DNA of 64,000 bases from NCBI RefSeq assembly GCF_003688915.1, contig NZ_REFU01000002.1:372001-436000 (forward strand), in the 5' to 3' direction. Each line of letters begins with the position of its first letter. Position 1 is the stretch's first letter. The position numbers and the translations under genes are program-made. This document shows positions 29,102-39,753 of the stretch, piece by piece. The notes under the pieces are model-generated. The model did not search any database, was not told the DNA's origin, and saw only the letters and a program-made list of their open reading frames with translations. This DNA comes from Rhodococcus sp. SBT000017 (GTDB taxonomy: Bacteria > Actinomycetota > Actinomycetes > Mycobacteriales > Mycobacteriaceae).

Positions 29102-30376
29102 ATGGCAGCACTGAGCAAGGTATTCGCGGCCAGGCTCGCCGGCCTGGGTGTCCTGGGCCCCGACGGAGAATCGATCGGACGGGTCCGCGACGTGGTGATC
29201 TCGATGCGCGTCGGCAGAGCACAACCGAGAGTCCTCGGCCTGGTGGTCGAATTGGCAACTCGGCGAAGAATTTTCGTGCCGATGCTCAGAGTCACCAGCA
29301 TCGAACCGAACTCGGTCCAGCTCACGACCGGGAACGTCAGTCTGCGTCGATTCACTCAGCGCGCGAACGAGATTCTCGTGTTCGCGCAGATTCTCGACTC
29401 CAAGGTGCGCGTCGACGACCCCGAGCTCGACGAGCTGCACGACGTCGATTCCGTCGTCGTCGACCTCGGCATCGAACTCACCCGAACTCGCGACTGGGTG
29501 GTCGCGCGGGTGGCGGTCCGCAAGCAACGGCAACGGCTCGCACGACGCGGCGCCATCCACGTGGTCGACTGGCAGCACGTGCAGGGACTCACGCAGAACG
29601 AACTCTCGCTGCCCGATCAGGGTGTGGCACAGCTGCTCATGCAGTTCGAGGGCCTGCGCGCGGCCGATGTCGCGAACGCGATGCGCGAGCTGCCGGCCAA
29701 GCGCCGCATGGAGGTGGCGATGGCGCTGGACGACGAGCGACTCGCGGACGTCGTCCAGGAATTGCCCGACGACGATCAGGTCGAACTGATGCACTACCTC
29801 GGCGTCGACCGCGGAGCCGACGTGCTCGAGGCCATGGACCCCGACGATGCCGCCGACCTCCTCGGTGAGCTGCCCGAGACCGAAGCGGAATCGCTTCTGC
29901 GACTGATGGATCCGGAGGACTCGGCACCTGTCCGCCGTCTGCTCGAGCACTCCCCCGACACCGCAGGCGGTCTGATGACCCCCGAACCCGTCGTACTCAC
30001 CGCATCGACGACGGTGGCCGAGGCGCTCGCCCGGGTGCGCAACCCCGACCTGACGCCCGCGCTGGCCTCGCTCGTGTTCGTGGTGCGGCCACCGACCGCC
30101 ACCCCCACCGGCCCGTATCTCGGCTGCGTTCATCTGCAGCAATTGCTGCGAGAACCCCCGGCGAGTCTGGTCGGCGGGGTGGTGGACAGCGCGCTGCCGC
30201 GGTTGTCCCCCGAGGACAGCCTCACCGCCGTGACGCGATACTTCGCGACGTACAACCTCGTCTGCGGCCCGGTGGTCGACGACGAGGACCACCTGGTCGG
30301 GGCCGTGACCGTGGACGACGTCCTCGATCACCTGCTGCCCGAGGACTGGCGAGATCAGGAAGTGGCCGGACAGTGA
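29102..30376 (+). CDS. MgtE N-terminal/CBS-domain protein without membrane part
   Basis: A 424-aa cytosolic protein. It opens with a PRC-barrel-like segment (GPDGESIGRVRDVVISM, about residues 18-90). An MgtE intracellular N-domain with repeated acidic helices (ANAMRELPAKRRMEVAMALD, LGELPETEAESLLRLM) follows, and two CBS domains close it. In MgtE these parts sense Mg2+ and gate the channel, but here the channel helices are absent. It overlaps a DUF1003 membrane gene by four bases, so the two may work as sensor and membrane partner (inference). The M. tuberculosis counterpart is, as I recall, Rv1232c. Confidence 0.88.
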   Translation: MAALSKVFAARLAGLGVLGPDGESIGRVRDVVISMRVGRAQPRVLGLVVELATRRRIFVPMLRVTSIEPNSVQLTTGNVSLRRFTQRANEILVFAQILDSKVRVDDPELDELHDVDSVVVDLGIELTRTRDWVVARVAVRKQRQRLARRGAIHVVDWQHVQGLTQNELSLPDQGVAQLLMQFEGLRAADVANAMRELPAKRRMEVAMALDDERLADVVQELPDDDQVELMHYLGVDRGADVLEAMDPDDAADLLGELPETEAESLLRLMDPEDSAPVRRLLEHSPDTAGGLMTPEPVVLTASTTVAEALARVRNPDLTPALASLVFVVRPPTATPTGPYLGCVHLQQLLREPPASLVGGVVDSALPRLSPEDSLTAVTRYFATYNLVCGPVVDDEDHLVGAVTVDDVLDHLLPEDWRDQEVAGQ

Positions 30377-30939
30377 AAGAAACAGCACGCCAGAGAATGG
30401 ACACTCCGCGCGGGTCGCGGATGTTCAACGTCAATGTCGACTTCGACCTCGGCAAGTCGGGCGAGAAGGCCGCGAGATTCCTCGGTACCGGCCGCTACCT
30501 GGCAATCCAGACGGGCATCGTGATCGTCTGGATCTTCCTCAACGTCGTGGCGGTCAACCTCAGGTGGGACCCGTACCCCTTCATCCTGCTCAATCTCGCG
30601 TTCTCGACCCAGGCCGCGTACGCGGCTCCGTTGATTCTGCTCGCCCAGAATCGGCAGGACGACCGCGACCGCGTCTCCCTCGAAGAGGACCGTTCGCGCG
30701 CACAACAGACCAAGGCCGACACCGAGTTCCTCGCCCGCGAACTCGCAGCCCTGCGCATCGCAGTCGGAGAGGTCGCCACCCGCGATTACCTGCGCCGCGA
30801 ACTGGACGAGGTCAAGGCACTGCTCGAGCAGGCGACGGGACAGCCCGTCGCGACTCCGAAGAAGGCACGCAAGAAGGCGGCCGCGCGGGTGCAAGACGAA
30901 GTGGGGATGCCGGACACGTCGGACCCCGATACGCGATAG
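30373..30939 (+). CDS. DUF1003 membrane protein
   Basis: A 188-aa protein with two hydrophobic segments (about residues 39-58 and 68-88) and the DUF1003 motif NLRWDPYPFILLNLAFSTQA between and after them. A charged helical tail ends Lys/Ala-rich. GTG start overlaps the preceding gene (GTGA). The family's function is unknown; pairing with an MgtE-N/CBS protein hints at a divalent-cation role. Confidence 0.88.
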   Translation: MKETARQRMDTPRGSRMFNVNVDFDLGKSGEKAARFLGTGRYLAIQTGIVIVWIFLNVVAVNLRWDPYPFILLNLAFSTQAAYAAPLILLAQNRQDDRDRVSLEEDRSRAQQTKADTEFLARELAALRIAVGEVATRDYLRRELDEVKALLEQATGQPVATPKKARKKAAARVQDEVGMPDTSDPDTR

Positions 30940-31051
30940 ATCTGCTCTGTAACAGCCCGATAACGGAACAGTCTCGAATCAGGTACCCTCGATCCCGGTC
31001 ATCAGGTCGGGCCCCGGTTGTCACCCGGGGAAATCAGGAGGTACAGCACGC
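30940..31051 (+). promoter_or_regulatory. Leader of the transglycosylase-like gene with GC-rich hairpins
   Basis: The 112-bp leader holds CCCCGG (31012-31017), a 7-nt loop TTGTCAC and CCGGGG (31025-31030), just before AGGAGG (31036-31041) and the GTG at 31052. A weaker CCCG/CGGG pairing lies upstream. It could be a transcript structure that affects translation. I could not match it to a known riboswitch. Confidence 0.35.
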
Positions 31052-31924
31052 GTGGGTCGTCACAGAAAAGCATCGACTTCCAAGGTCCGACGGAACTCGG
31101 TGATTGCTCTGGCAGGTCTCGTCCCCGCAGGACTCGTCACCGCCGCCACCAGCGCCGGAGCCACGGAATACATCCCGTTCGTCAGCGCGAAGACGTCCCC
31201 TGCCGCTCAGGAATCGAACTCCGTCGTCGAGACACCGCAGCCGATCGCCCAGGATCAGCAGGCGCAGCCGGTGGCCCAGGCCGAGCTTCCGGTGCCCGCT
31301 GAGGTCCCCGCACCCGCTCCGGTACCCGAGATCCCGCCCACACCCGAGCTGCCCACCAACCTCGCCGTCAGCCCCATCGCGATTCCGGTCGTCAACGTCT
31401 CGGCATACAAGAACGCCGAGCGCATCCTGGCTCAGCAGCAGCCCGGCTGCGGTATCAGCTGGACCGTCATCGCGGGCATCGGCCGCGTCGAGTCCACCCA
31501 CGCCAACAACGGCAAGGTCGACGACTCGGGCGAGCTGCACGAGCCCATCCTCGGGCCGCGCCTGAACGGCACCCTCGCCGGCAATCAAGTGATTCGTGAC
31601 ACCGACGGCGGCGCGCTCGACGGCGACACCGAATACGACCGCGCGGTCGGACCGATGCAGTTCCTGCCCTCGACGTGGAACCTCTATCACGCCGACGGCA
31701 ACGGAGACGGCGTCTCCGACCCCCAGAACCTGTTCGACGCAGCCCTGGCCACCGGCATGTACCTGTGCGACGACGCCACGAACATGCGTGACCTGGGATC
31801 GACCACCAAGGCGATCCTGCGGTACAACAACTCGATGGCCTACGTAGCGAACGTGCTCGCGTGGTCGGCCGGATACGCCACCGGCATCGTCCCGAGCTCG
31901 GACCAGTTGCCGCGCATTCACTAG
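31052..31924 (+). CDS. Exported lytic-transglycosylase-like protein
   Basis: A 290-aa exported protein. A basic N-terminus and a hydrophobic stretch (residues about 16-36) act as signal or anchor, then a Pro/Gln/Glu-rich linker reaches to about residue 115. The C-terminal domain has transglycosylase-type features: CGISWTVIAGIGRVESTH with the catalytic-type Glu, GPMQFLPSTWNLY, and ALATGMYLC. It should act on peptidoglycan in the envelope. GTG start behind AGGAGG. It sits at the place of Rv1230c in the mycobacterial order, next to mrp. Confidence 0.88.
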   Translation: MGRHRKASTSKVRRNSVIALAGLVPAGLVTAATSAGATEYIPFVSAKTSPAAQESNSVVETPQPIAQDQQAQPVAQAELPVPAEVPAPAPVPEIPPTPELPTNLAVSPIAIPVVNVSAYKNAERILAQQQPGCGISWTVIAGIGRVESTHANNGKVDDSGELHEPILGPRLNGTLAGNQVIRDTDGGALDGDTEYDRAVGPMQFLPSTWNLYHADGNGDGVSDPQNLFDAALATGMYLCDDATNMRDLGSTTKAILRYNNSMAYVANVLAWSAGYATGIVPSSDQLPRIH

Positions 31925-31976
31925 ATCGCGCTGCCCGCTGTCCATCGAGAGTTGGCCCACCGCCTAGCATGAGGCA

Positions 31977-33113
31977 ATGGCTGTACTGACCGAATCCGAC
32001 GTTCGGACCGCGCTCGCGAAGGTGATCGACCCCGAGATCCGCAAACCCATCACCGATCTGGGGATGGTCAAGAGCATCGACATCTCCGACGACGGAGCAG
32101 TCGGCGTCGGCATCTACCTCACCACCTCCGGTTGCCCGATGAAGACCGAGATCAGCGACCGCGTCAAGAACGCAGTCGCCGACGTCGAAGGCGTCGGCAC
32201 CGTCTCGGTCGAACTCGACGTGATGAACGACGAGCAGCGCACCGAACTCCGCAAGTCATTGCGAGGCGATTCCGCAGAGCCGATCATTCCCTTCGCGCAA
32301 CCCGGATCCCTGACGCGCGTGTACGCGGTGGCGTCGGGCAAGGGCGGCGTCGGTAAATCCAGCGTGACGGTCAATCTCGCCGCGTCGCTCACCGCTCGCG
32401 GACTCTCGGTCGGTGTGCTCGACGCCGACATCTACGGTCACTCCGTGCCGCGGATGCTCGGGAACGACGCCCGGCCGACTCAGGTCGAGAAGATGATCAT
32501 GCCGCCGCAGGCACACGGGGTGAAGTTCATCTCGATTGCCCAGTTCACGCAGGGCAACACCCCCGTCGTGTGGCGCGGACCGATGCTGCACCGTGCGTTG
32601 CAGCAGTTCCTCGCCGACGTCTTCTGGGGCGACCTGGACGTGCTGCTGCTCGACCTTCCGCCCGGCACCGGAGACGTGGCGATCTCCGTCGCTCAGCTCA
32701 TTCCGAGTGCCGAGATCCTCGTGGTCACCACCCCGCAGCAGGCCGCGGCCGAGGTGGCCGAGCGCGCGGGCGCGATCGCACTGCAGACTCGGCAGCGTGT
32801 TGCCGGCGTCGTGGAGAACATGTCGTGGCTCGAGCTGCCCGACGGTACCCGCATGGACATCTTCGGATCCGGTGGCGGACAGGACGTATCGGACCGGCTG
32901 ACCAAGGCCGTGGGTGCGAGCGTTCCTCTGCTGGGTCAGATCCCCCTCGACACCGCCGTCCGCGAGGGCGGGGACGCCGGAACTCCGATCGTGCTGAGCA
33001 ACCCGGAATCGCCCGCAGCCCAGGCACTGGAGGCCGTGGCTGCGAAACTCGCCGTGCGCGAGCGCGGTCTGGTCGGAATGTCACTCGGCATCGACTCGGC
33101 CCGCAAGCTCTAG
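31977..33113 (+). CDS. mrp: Mrp/ApbC-type P-loop ATPase, iron-sulfur cluster carrier
   Basis: A 378-aa protein. The N-terminal DUF59/MIP18-like domain (residues about 5-90, with TTSGCPMKTEI) is followed by a MinD-like ATPase with the deviant Walker A GKGGVGKSS near residue 121. Family members bind and hand over Fe-S clusters through a C-terminal CxxC. Here the segment after ENMSW reads LELPDGTRMDIFGSGGG with no cysteine pair, as I recall also for mycobacterial Mrp. The DUF59 cysteine may be the only thiol available, so the carrier mechanism is uncertain. Confidence 0.9.
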   Translation: MAVLTESDVRTALAKVIDPEIRKPITDLGMVKSIDISDDGAVGVGIYLTTSGCPMKTEISDRVKNAVADVEGVGTVSVELDVMNDEQRTELRKSLRGDSAEPIIPFAQPGSLTRVYAVASGKGGVGKSSVTVNLAASLTARGLSVGVLDADIYGHSVPRMLGNDARPTQVEKMIMPPQAHGVKFISIAQFTQGNTPVVWRGPMLHRALQQFLADVFWGDLDVLLLDLPPGTGDVAISVAQLIPSAEILVVTTPQQAAAEVAERAGAIALQTRQRVAGVVENMSWLELPDGTRMDIFGSGGGQDVSDRLTKAVGASVPLLGQIPLDTAVREGGDAGTPIVLSNPESPAAQALEAVAAKLAVRERGLVGMSLGIDSARKL

Positions 33114-33143
33114 ACAGGCTGCGGCACCCGCTTCCCCCGCCCC

Positions 33144-33254
33144 GTCAATGGACCATTGCAACGCTCAGACGCATGTAGTGGTTCATTGACGCAGCAACCT
33201 GGTCTGCGTCGATGAACCATTGCACCGCTCACACGTGTGCAGTGGTCCATTGAC
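33144..33254. repeat. Tandem pair of 47-bp palindromic units
   Basis: Unit 1 is 33144-33190 and unit 2 is 33208-33254, separated by 17 bp. They align head-to-tail at about 38 of 47 positions. Each is itself an imperfect palindrome whose 17-base arms (starting GTCAATGGACCA in unit 1) pair at 14 positions around a loop containing CGCTCA. They lie between the convergent mrp and tatB genes and may end transcription from both sides. Confidence 0.85.
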
Positions 33255-33291
33255 GAGAACAAGCGGCGGAGTGCGGCAGGACGAAATCTGG

Positions 33292-33756
33292 TTACGTGGC
33301 GTCCGCGTCGATCGGCGGGGTGTCGCCTGCGGACAGCTTCGGCTCGTTCTTGCTCATCGACACGGTGCCACCGGACGTGCTGCCGGAGGAGACGCCGTTC
33401 CGAGGCGTCGGGCCGCCTGAGCTCTTCGGCTTGGCATCGAAGGGCTTGCCCTTGAAGGTGTCGTCGAGTGGGTTCTTGAAGACCGAGTCGTCTCCGTCGA
33501 GCAGGTGTTTGGTGATCACTGCCCGAGGGGTCATGCCCCGAAGTTGGTTGAGATCCGCGAGCGGTTTGCGGAGGTCCTCGAAGTCGGTGCCGAGCTCGTC
33601 CTTGAGCTGCTGGCTCGCGCCGTTGGCGTAGTCCTTGACCTGGCGGATCGACTTGGACACCCAGCTGATGGCGCCGGGGAGGCGATCGGGGCCGAGGATG
33701 ACGAGAGCTGCTACGAGGAGAATGACGAGCTCTCCCCAACCGATGTTGCCGAACAC
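33292..33756 (-). CDS. tatB: Sec-independent (Tat) translocase component TatB
   Basis: A 154-aa protein with the TatB layout: one N-terminal membrane helix (about residues 3-20) preceded by FGNIGWGE, a Gly-Pro hinge DRLPGA, an amphipathic helix, then a long charged tail. TatB with TatC receives folded twin-arginine substrates. It follows htrA in the sigE-rseA-htrA-tatB order known from mycobacteria. It ends near the paired palindromes. Confidence 0.92.
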   Translation of the reverse strand: MFGNIGWGELVILLVAALVILGPDRLPGAISWVSKSIRQVKDYANGASQQLKDELGTDFEDLRKPLADLNQLRGMTPRAVITKHLLDGDDSVFKNPLDDTFKGKPFDAKPKSSGGPTPRNGVSSGSTSGGTVSMSKNEPKLSAGDTPPIDADAT

Positions 33757-33774
33757 GCCTGCCAGCCTACGTCG

Positions 33775-35400
<1,626 letters not shown>

Positions 35401-35727
35401 TCAACGTCGGCGACGACGGACATCGGCGACGGCGGACATGAAGGTTCGTTTGGTGTGGGACGGCCGATCCTCGCCCGCGCAGGACGGTATCTGGCTGAGC
35501 AGGCCGAGCAGAGAGTGTGGCATCGACATCTCCCCTGCTCCCCGCAGTGCCTTGCGTGCCTGCTGCTGGGCCTCGACCTCGGCGGCGCACTCGGGGCATT
35601 CGGACAGATGGTCGGCAGCACGCAGGTATGCGGGCATTCGCAATTCGCCATCGACGTACGCCGCGACGGCTTCACTGGCCAGATGTTCGGTGGAGCTGAA
35701 TTGCTTCGGCTTGCGCGCCTGCGTCAT
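35401..35727 (-). CDS. rseA: Anti-sigma factor, zinc-binding (RseA-type)
   Basis: A 108-aa soluble protein with the ZAS motif HxxxCxxC as HLSECPEC near residue 40, the mark of anti-sigma factors that release their sigma factor on oxidation or stress. No membrane helix is seen. ATG at 35727 follows GAGGAGGG. It starts 16 bp after the sigE stop, so the two are cotranscribed. By position it is the SigE antagonist (RseA/Rv1222 type). Confidence 0.9.
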   Translation of the reverse strand: MTQARKPKQFSSTEHLASEAVAAYVDGELRMPAYLRAADHLSECPECAAEVEAQQQARKALRGAGEMSMPHSLLGLLSQIPSCAGEDRPSHTKRTFMSAVADVRRRRR

Positions 35728-35743
35728 CCAACCCTCCTCGTAG

Positions 35744-36424
35744 CTAGTGGACACTTGCGTGACCGGAGTCGACCTTCCCGTGCACTCGAAGGTACTCGCG
35801 TAGCGCCTGGCGTCCACGGTGAATGCGACTGCGAACCGTTCCGAGCTTGACGCCCAGTGTCGCACCGATCTCCTCGTAGGACAGTCCTTCGATGTCGCAC
35901 AGCACGATTGCGGCGCGGAATTCCGGTGCCAGCGAATCGAGCGCGGACTGCAGATCGGGGTCGAGGCGCGCGTCGTGATAGATCTGCTCGGGGTTGGGTC
36001 GATCGGAGGGGACGCGGTCGTAGTCCTCGGGGAGCGCTTCCATACGGATGCGGCTGCGTCGACGAACCATGTCCAGGAACAGGTTGGTGGTGATGCGGTG
36101 CAGCCACCCCTCGAAGGTGCCCGGCTGGTAGTTCGACAGGGAGCGGAACACACGAATGAAGGTGTCCTGTGTCAGGTCCTCGGCGTCCTGGGCGTTGCCG
36201 GACAGGCGGTAGGCCAGTCGGTAGACGCGGTCGCCGTGTTCGCGAACCAGTTCGTCCCAGGACGGCATGGTGGAGTCCTCGCCGGTCGCATCGAACACTG
36301 CGGTGCCGCTGAGATCGTCGGGTGCGGGTACGGACTCGGGTAGACGCGCGGTGTCGCGATCGCCGTTGATCTTGTAAATAGTTGGATCCTCCTGCTCAGG
36401 ACTGCGTACGTCCTTCTCATTCAA
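35744..36424 (-). CDS. sigE: ECF RNA polymerase sigma factor SigE
   Basis: A 226-aa ECF sigma factor. Region 2 includes [22 protein letters not shown] and RTIT-type promoter-melting residues; region 4 has [20 protein letters not shown]. It precedes its anti-sigma factor, htrA and tatB, as in the mycobacterial SigE locus. The start is unclear: TTG at 36424 (GAGGG upstream) gives the length used here. An AGGAGG about 45 nt further in stands 8 bases before an in-frame ATT (36379-36377), which could give a shorter form. Mycobacterial sigE also uses several starts. Confidence 0.9.
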   Translation of the reverse strand: MNEKDVRSPEQEDPTIYKINGDRDTARLPESVPAPDDLSGTAVFDATGEDSTMPSWDELVREHGDRVYRLAYRLSGNAQDAEDLTQDTFIRVFRSLSNYQPGTFEGWLHRITTNLFLDMVRRRSRIRMEALPEDYDRVPSDRPNPEQIYHDARLDPDLQSALDSLAPEFRAAIVLCDIEGLSYEEIGATLGVKLGTVRSRIHRGRQALREYLRVHGKVDSGHASVH

Positions 36425-36497
36425 CCGACGACTACCCTCGGATGTTCCAGCTCACACTTCGCAATCGAGATGGACCTTCGATTCCTTCACAGCCTGA

Positions 36498-36517
36498 CGG
36501 ACCCGCGTGTGGGTCCG
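36498..36517. other. Short GC-rich hairpin in the sigE/methyltransferase intergenic region
   Basis: CGGACCC (36498-36504) and GGGTCCG (36511-36517) around GCGTGT, between the divergent sigE and methyltransferase genes. No T tail; it may be an operator or chance. The rest of the 164-bp gap must hold both promoters. Confidence 0.3.
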
Positions 36518-36588
36518 GTATGAATCAGCTGAGGCGCACCTGAGAATGTGTGCGTGAGAATGTGCCCTGGGCACGATAGCCTCGGGGC

Positions 36589-37221
36589 GTGCCGACCAAC
36601 GCCGAGAAGATGCTCGCCTACGCCGAAGACTCCGCTCAGGAGGACGAGGTTCTGATCGCAGCCAGAGAGCGTGCCGTCGACCTGGGTGCCGCCCCGGTAC
36701 CGCCGTCGGTCGGAGCGATTCTGTCCATCTTCACTCAGATGCTCGGCGCGAAGACGGTCGTCGAAATCGGTACCGGCGCAGGGATCAGCGGTCTGTGGCT
36801 GCTCGACGGGATGCGCGCGGACGGTGTCCTCACCACCATCGACACCGAACCTGAGCACCAGCGTGCGGCCCGAGAAGCGTTCCGCGCCGGGGGAATTGCG
36901 CCTTCGCGTACCCGGCTGATAAACGGCTGGGCACTGGACGTGCTCCCCCGGTTGGCCGACGACACCTACGACTTGGTGTTCATCGACGCCAGTCCGGCCG
37001 ACCACCCGCACTTCGTCGCCGAGAGCGTTCGACTCCTGCGCCCCGGCGGAGTTCTGGTGCTGCACAACGCGCTACTGGGTGGGCGAGTGGCCGACCCGAC
37101 TCAGCGCGACGCAACCGCAGTTGCCGTTCGATCCGCCGCCCGGGCCATCGCCGAGGACGAGCGTCTGACGACGGTGCTGCTGCCACTCGGTGACGGGTTG
37201 ATCTGCGCGTCGAGGGCGTAG
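36589..37221 (+). CDS. SAM-dependent O-methyltransferase (family 3, Rv1220c-like)
   Basis: A 210-aa methyltransferase of the COMT-like class: a short helical N-terminus, SAM motif [15 protein letters not shown] at about residues 58-72, the acidic residue in TIDTEPEHQ, and the metal-binding [14 protein letters not shown] start. Substrate unknown. It is divergent from sigE as in mycobacteria and is followed by a hairpin shared with glgC. Confidence 0.9.
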   Translation: MPTNAEKMLAYAEDSAQEDEVLIAARERAVDLGAAPVPPSVGAILSIFTQMLGAKTVVEIGTGAGISGLWLLDGMRADGVLTTIDTEPEHQRAAREAFRAGGIAPSRTRLINGWALDVLPRLADDTYDLVFIDASPADHPHFVAESVRLLRPGGVLVLHNALLGGRVADPTQRDATAVAVRSAARAIAEDERLTTVLLPLGDGLICASRA

Positions 37222-37230
37222 GTGCCTACG

Positions 37231-37278
37231 GCAGTGGTGCGGTTAGGAGCCATAGAGGGCACCCAACCGCACCACTGC
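37231..37278. terminator. Bidirectional terminator between methyltransferase gene and glgC
   Basis: GCAGTGGTGCGGTT (37231-37244) and AACCGCACCACTGC (37265-37278) are exact reverse complements around a 20-nt loop. The genes on either side converge. The outer GCAGTGGTG matches the arms of the 22999-23044 terminator. Confidence 0.8.
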
Positions 37279-37288
37279 GCGCAGCGCA

Positions 37289-38503
37289 CTAGATCCAGAC
37301 GCCCTTGCCGACCGAGACGACTCCCCCGGCACTGACGTTGAAGCGCTCGCGATCGCGTTCGTGGTCGACGCCGATGATCTCTCCGTCACCTACGACGACG
37401 TTCTTGTCCAGGATCGCGTGCCGCACGACGGCACCCTTACCGATCTTGACGCCGGGCATCAGGACACTGCCTTCGACCGTCGCGCCACTGTCGATCATGA
37501 CGTTGGAGCTGAGCACCGAGTTGCGGACTGTGGCCGCGGACAGGATGCAGCCGGCACCGACGACCGACTCCTGCGCCAAGCCGCCCTGGACGAACTTGGC
37601 GGGCGGCAGGTTCTCGGCCGATCCGCGGATGGGCCAGCGGCGGTTGTAGAGGTTGAAGATGGGGTGCACCGACACGAGGTCCATGTGGGCGTCGTAGAAG
37701 GCGTCGATGGTGCCCACGTCTCGCCAGTACCCGCGGTCGCGTTCGGTGGCACCGGGAACGACGTTGTCGTTGAAGTCGTAGACCGAGGCGACGCCCGCTT
37801 CGACGAGTGCCGGAATGATGTCGCCGCCCATGTCGTGGTCGGAGTCGACGTTCTCGGAGTCGGCCTTGATGGCGTCGACGAGCACCTTGGTGGTGAAGAC
37901 GTAGTTGCCCATGGAGGCGTAGGTGACGTCTGGGTCGTCGGGCGTGCCGGGCGGTTGAGCCGGCTTCTCGAGAAACTGGGTGATCTTGCCGTCGGAGTCG
38001 GAGTCGATGCAGCCGAACGCGAATGCCTCGCTGCGTGGAACCCGGATTCCGGCGACGGTGACGCCTGCACCGGAGTCGATGTGCTGCTGCACCATCTGCT
38101 CCGGATCCATGCGATAGATGTGGTCGGCACCGAAAACCATGATGTATTCGGGGTCCTCGTCGTACACCAGGTTCAGCGACTGGAAGATCGCGTCGGCACT
38201 GCCGGTGTACCACCGGGGCCCGAGTCGCTGCTGCGCGGGAACCGGAGTGATGTACTCCCCGGCGAACCCGGACAGTCGCCACGTCTGCGAGATGTGGCGG
38301 TCCAGTGAATGGGACTTGTACTGGGTGAGCACGCAGAGCCGGAGGTAACCGGCGTTGACGAGATTGCTCAGTACGAAGTCGATGAGTCGGTAGGCGCCCC
38401 CGAAGGGAACGGCTGGCTTGGCTCGGTCCGCGGTCATCGGGTAAAGGCGCTTACCCTCACCGCCGGCCAGCACAATCCCTAGTACGTGCGGTTGTGTCCT
38501 CAC
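37289..38503 (-). CDS. glgC: Glucose-1-phosphate adenylyltransferase
   Basis: A 404-aa enzyme that makes ADP-glucose for alpha-glucan synthesis. The nucleotidyl-transfer motif [11 protein letters not shown], the substrate stretch with [13 protein letters not shown], and the sugar-site EKPAQPPG are visible, followed by left-handed beta-helix repeats at the C-terminus. GTG start. It is divergent from glgM with a 76-bp gap, so both genes of the pathway can be controlled from one region. Confidence 0.94.
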   Translation of the reverse strand: MRTQPHVLGIVLAGGEGKRLYPMTADRAKPAVPFGGAYRLIDFVLSNLVNAGYLRLCVLTQYKSHSLDRHISQTWRLSGFAGEYITPVPAQQRLGPRWYTGSADAIFQSLNLVYDEDPEYIMVFGADHIYRMDPEQMVQQHIDSGAGVTVAGIRVPRSEAFAFGCIDSDSDGKITQFLEKPAQPPGTPDDPDVTYASMGNYVFTTKVLVDAIKADSENVDSDHDMGGDIIPALVEAGVASVYDFNDNVVPGATERDRGYWRDVGTIDAFYDAHMDLVSVHPIFNLYNRRWPIRGSAENLPPAKFVQGGLAQESVVGAGCILSAATVRNSVLSSNVMIDSGATVEGSVLMPGVKIGKGAVVRHAILDKNVVVGDGEIIGVDHERDRERFNVSAGGVVSVGKGVWI

Positions 38504-38579
38504 CCACTCAACCTATCCGCACCGAGAGAACCTTGCTAGCAGTACACGCACAACTGCTGGGGAATGTAGGTTCGTTCAC

Positions 38580-39743
38580 GTGCGCGTAGCAATGATGACC
38601 AAGGAATATCCCCCGGAGATCTACGGTGGCGCAGGAGTTCATGTCACGGAGTTGACGGCGCAGCTGAAATCGCTGTGCGACGTGGACATCCACTGTATGG
38701 GCGCGCCGCGCGACACCGCGCAGGTGCACGACCCCGATCCCGCACTCGCCGGGGCGAACGCCGCGTTGACGACGCTGTCGGCGGAGCTGCGGATGGCGAA
38801 CGCCGCTGCGGGGGCGGACGTGGTGCACTCGCACACCTGGTACACCGGCTTCGCGGGCCACCTCGCCGCCGAGTTGTACGACGTTCCGCACATCCTCACC
38901 GCACACTCACTCGAACCACGTCGGCCGTGGAAGGCCGAGCAACTCGGCGGCGGCTACCGCATCTCGTCGTGGTCGGAGCGCAACGCCGTGGAATACGCCG
39001 ACGCCGTCATCGCCGTCAGCGAGGGCATGGCCAAAGATGTGCTCGACGCCTATCCGCGTCTCGATCCGAGCCGGGTTCATGTGGTGCGCAACGGAATCGA
39101 CACGCAGCGGTGGTTCGCCGACCACGGCACCGCAACTCTGGACGAGATCGGCGTCGATCGAAACAAGCCGATCGTCGCGTTCGTCGGGCGCATCACCCGG
39201 CAGAAGGGCGTGGGCCACCTGATCGCCGCGGCCCACCACTTCGATCCGTCGATTCAACTCGTCCTGTGTGCAGGCGCACCCGATACCCCGGAGATCGCCG
39301 CGGAAACCGAGCGGGCCGTCGCCCAGCTCGCCGAGCAGCGCAGCGGCGTGTTTTGGGTCAAGGACATGCTTCCCACCGAGAAGATCCGCGAAATCCTTTC
39401 CGCGGCGGCTGTGTTCGTCTGCCCGTCGGTGTACGAACCGCTCGGCATCGTCAACCTCGAGGCGATGGCCTGCGAAACTGCTGTGGTGGCATCGGATGTC
39501 GGCGGCATTCCCGAGGTCGTCGACGAGGGCCGCACCGGACGCCTGGTGCACTACAACTCCTACGAACCCGATGCCTTCGAGCGGAACCTGGCGGACACCG
39601 TCAACGAGGTAGCCCTCGATCCCGCGCTCGCGACAGCGATGGGCAAGGCGGGCCGCGAGCGGGCCGTCGCCGAGTTCTCCTGGGCGTCGATCGCGAAGCA
39701 GACTCTCGCCGTCTACAACGACGCGCTGGCCCGCCGCGGCTGA
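38580..39743 (+). CDS. glgM: Alpha-maltose-1-phosphate synthase / GT4 glycosyltransferase
   Basis: A 387-aa GT-B glycosyltransferase. It begins RVAMMTKEYPPEIYGGAGVH and has the C-terminal family-4 motif with ERVE-like YEPLGIVNLEAMACE. Actinobacterial proteins of this type (Rv1212c, often called GlgA) use ADP-glucose and glucose-1-phosphate to make maltose-1-phosphate for the GlgE pathway. GlgC next door supplies ADP-glucose. GTG start. It ends 10 bp from the convergent methyltransferase gene. Confidence 0.9.
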   Translation: MRVAMMTKEYPPEIYGGAGVHVTELTAQLKSLCDVDIHCMGAPRDTAQVHDPDPALAGANAALTTLSAELRMANAAAGADVVHSHTWYTGFAGHLAAELYDVPHILTAHSLEPRRPWKAEQLGGGYRISSWSERNAVEYADAVIAVSEGMAKDVLDAYPRLDPSRVHVVRNGIDTQRWFADHGTATLDEIGVDRNKPIVAFVGRITRQKGVGHLIAAAHHFDPSIQLVLCAGAPDTPEIAAETERAVAQLAEQRSGVFWVKDMLPTEKIREILSAAAVFVCPSVYEPLGIVNLEAMACETAVVASDVGGIPEVVDEGRTGRLVHYNSYEPDAFERNLADTVNEVALDPALATAMGKAGRERAVAEFSWASIAKQTLAVYNDALARRG

Positions 39744-39753
39744 TCGGGACGAC

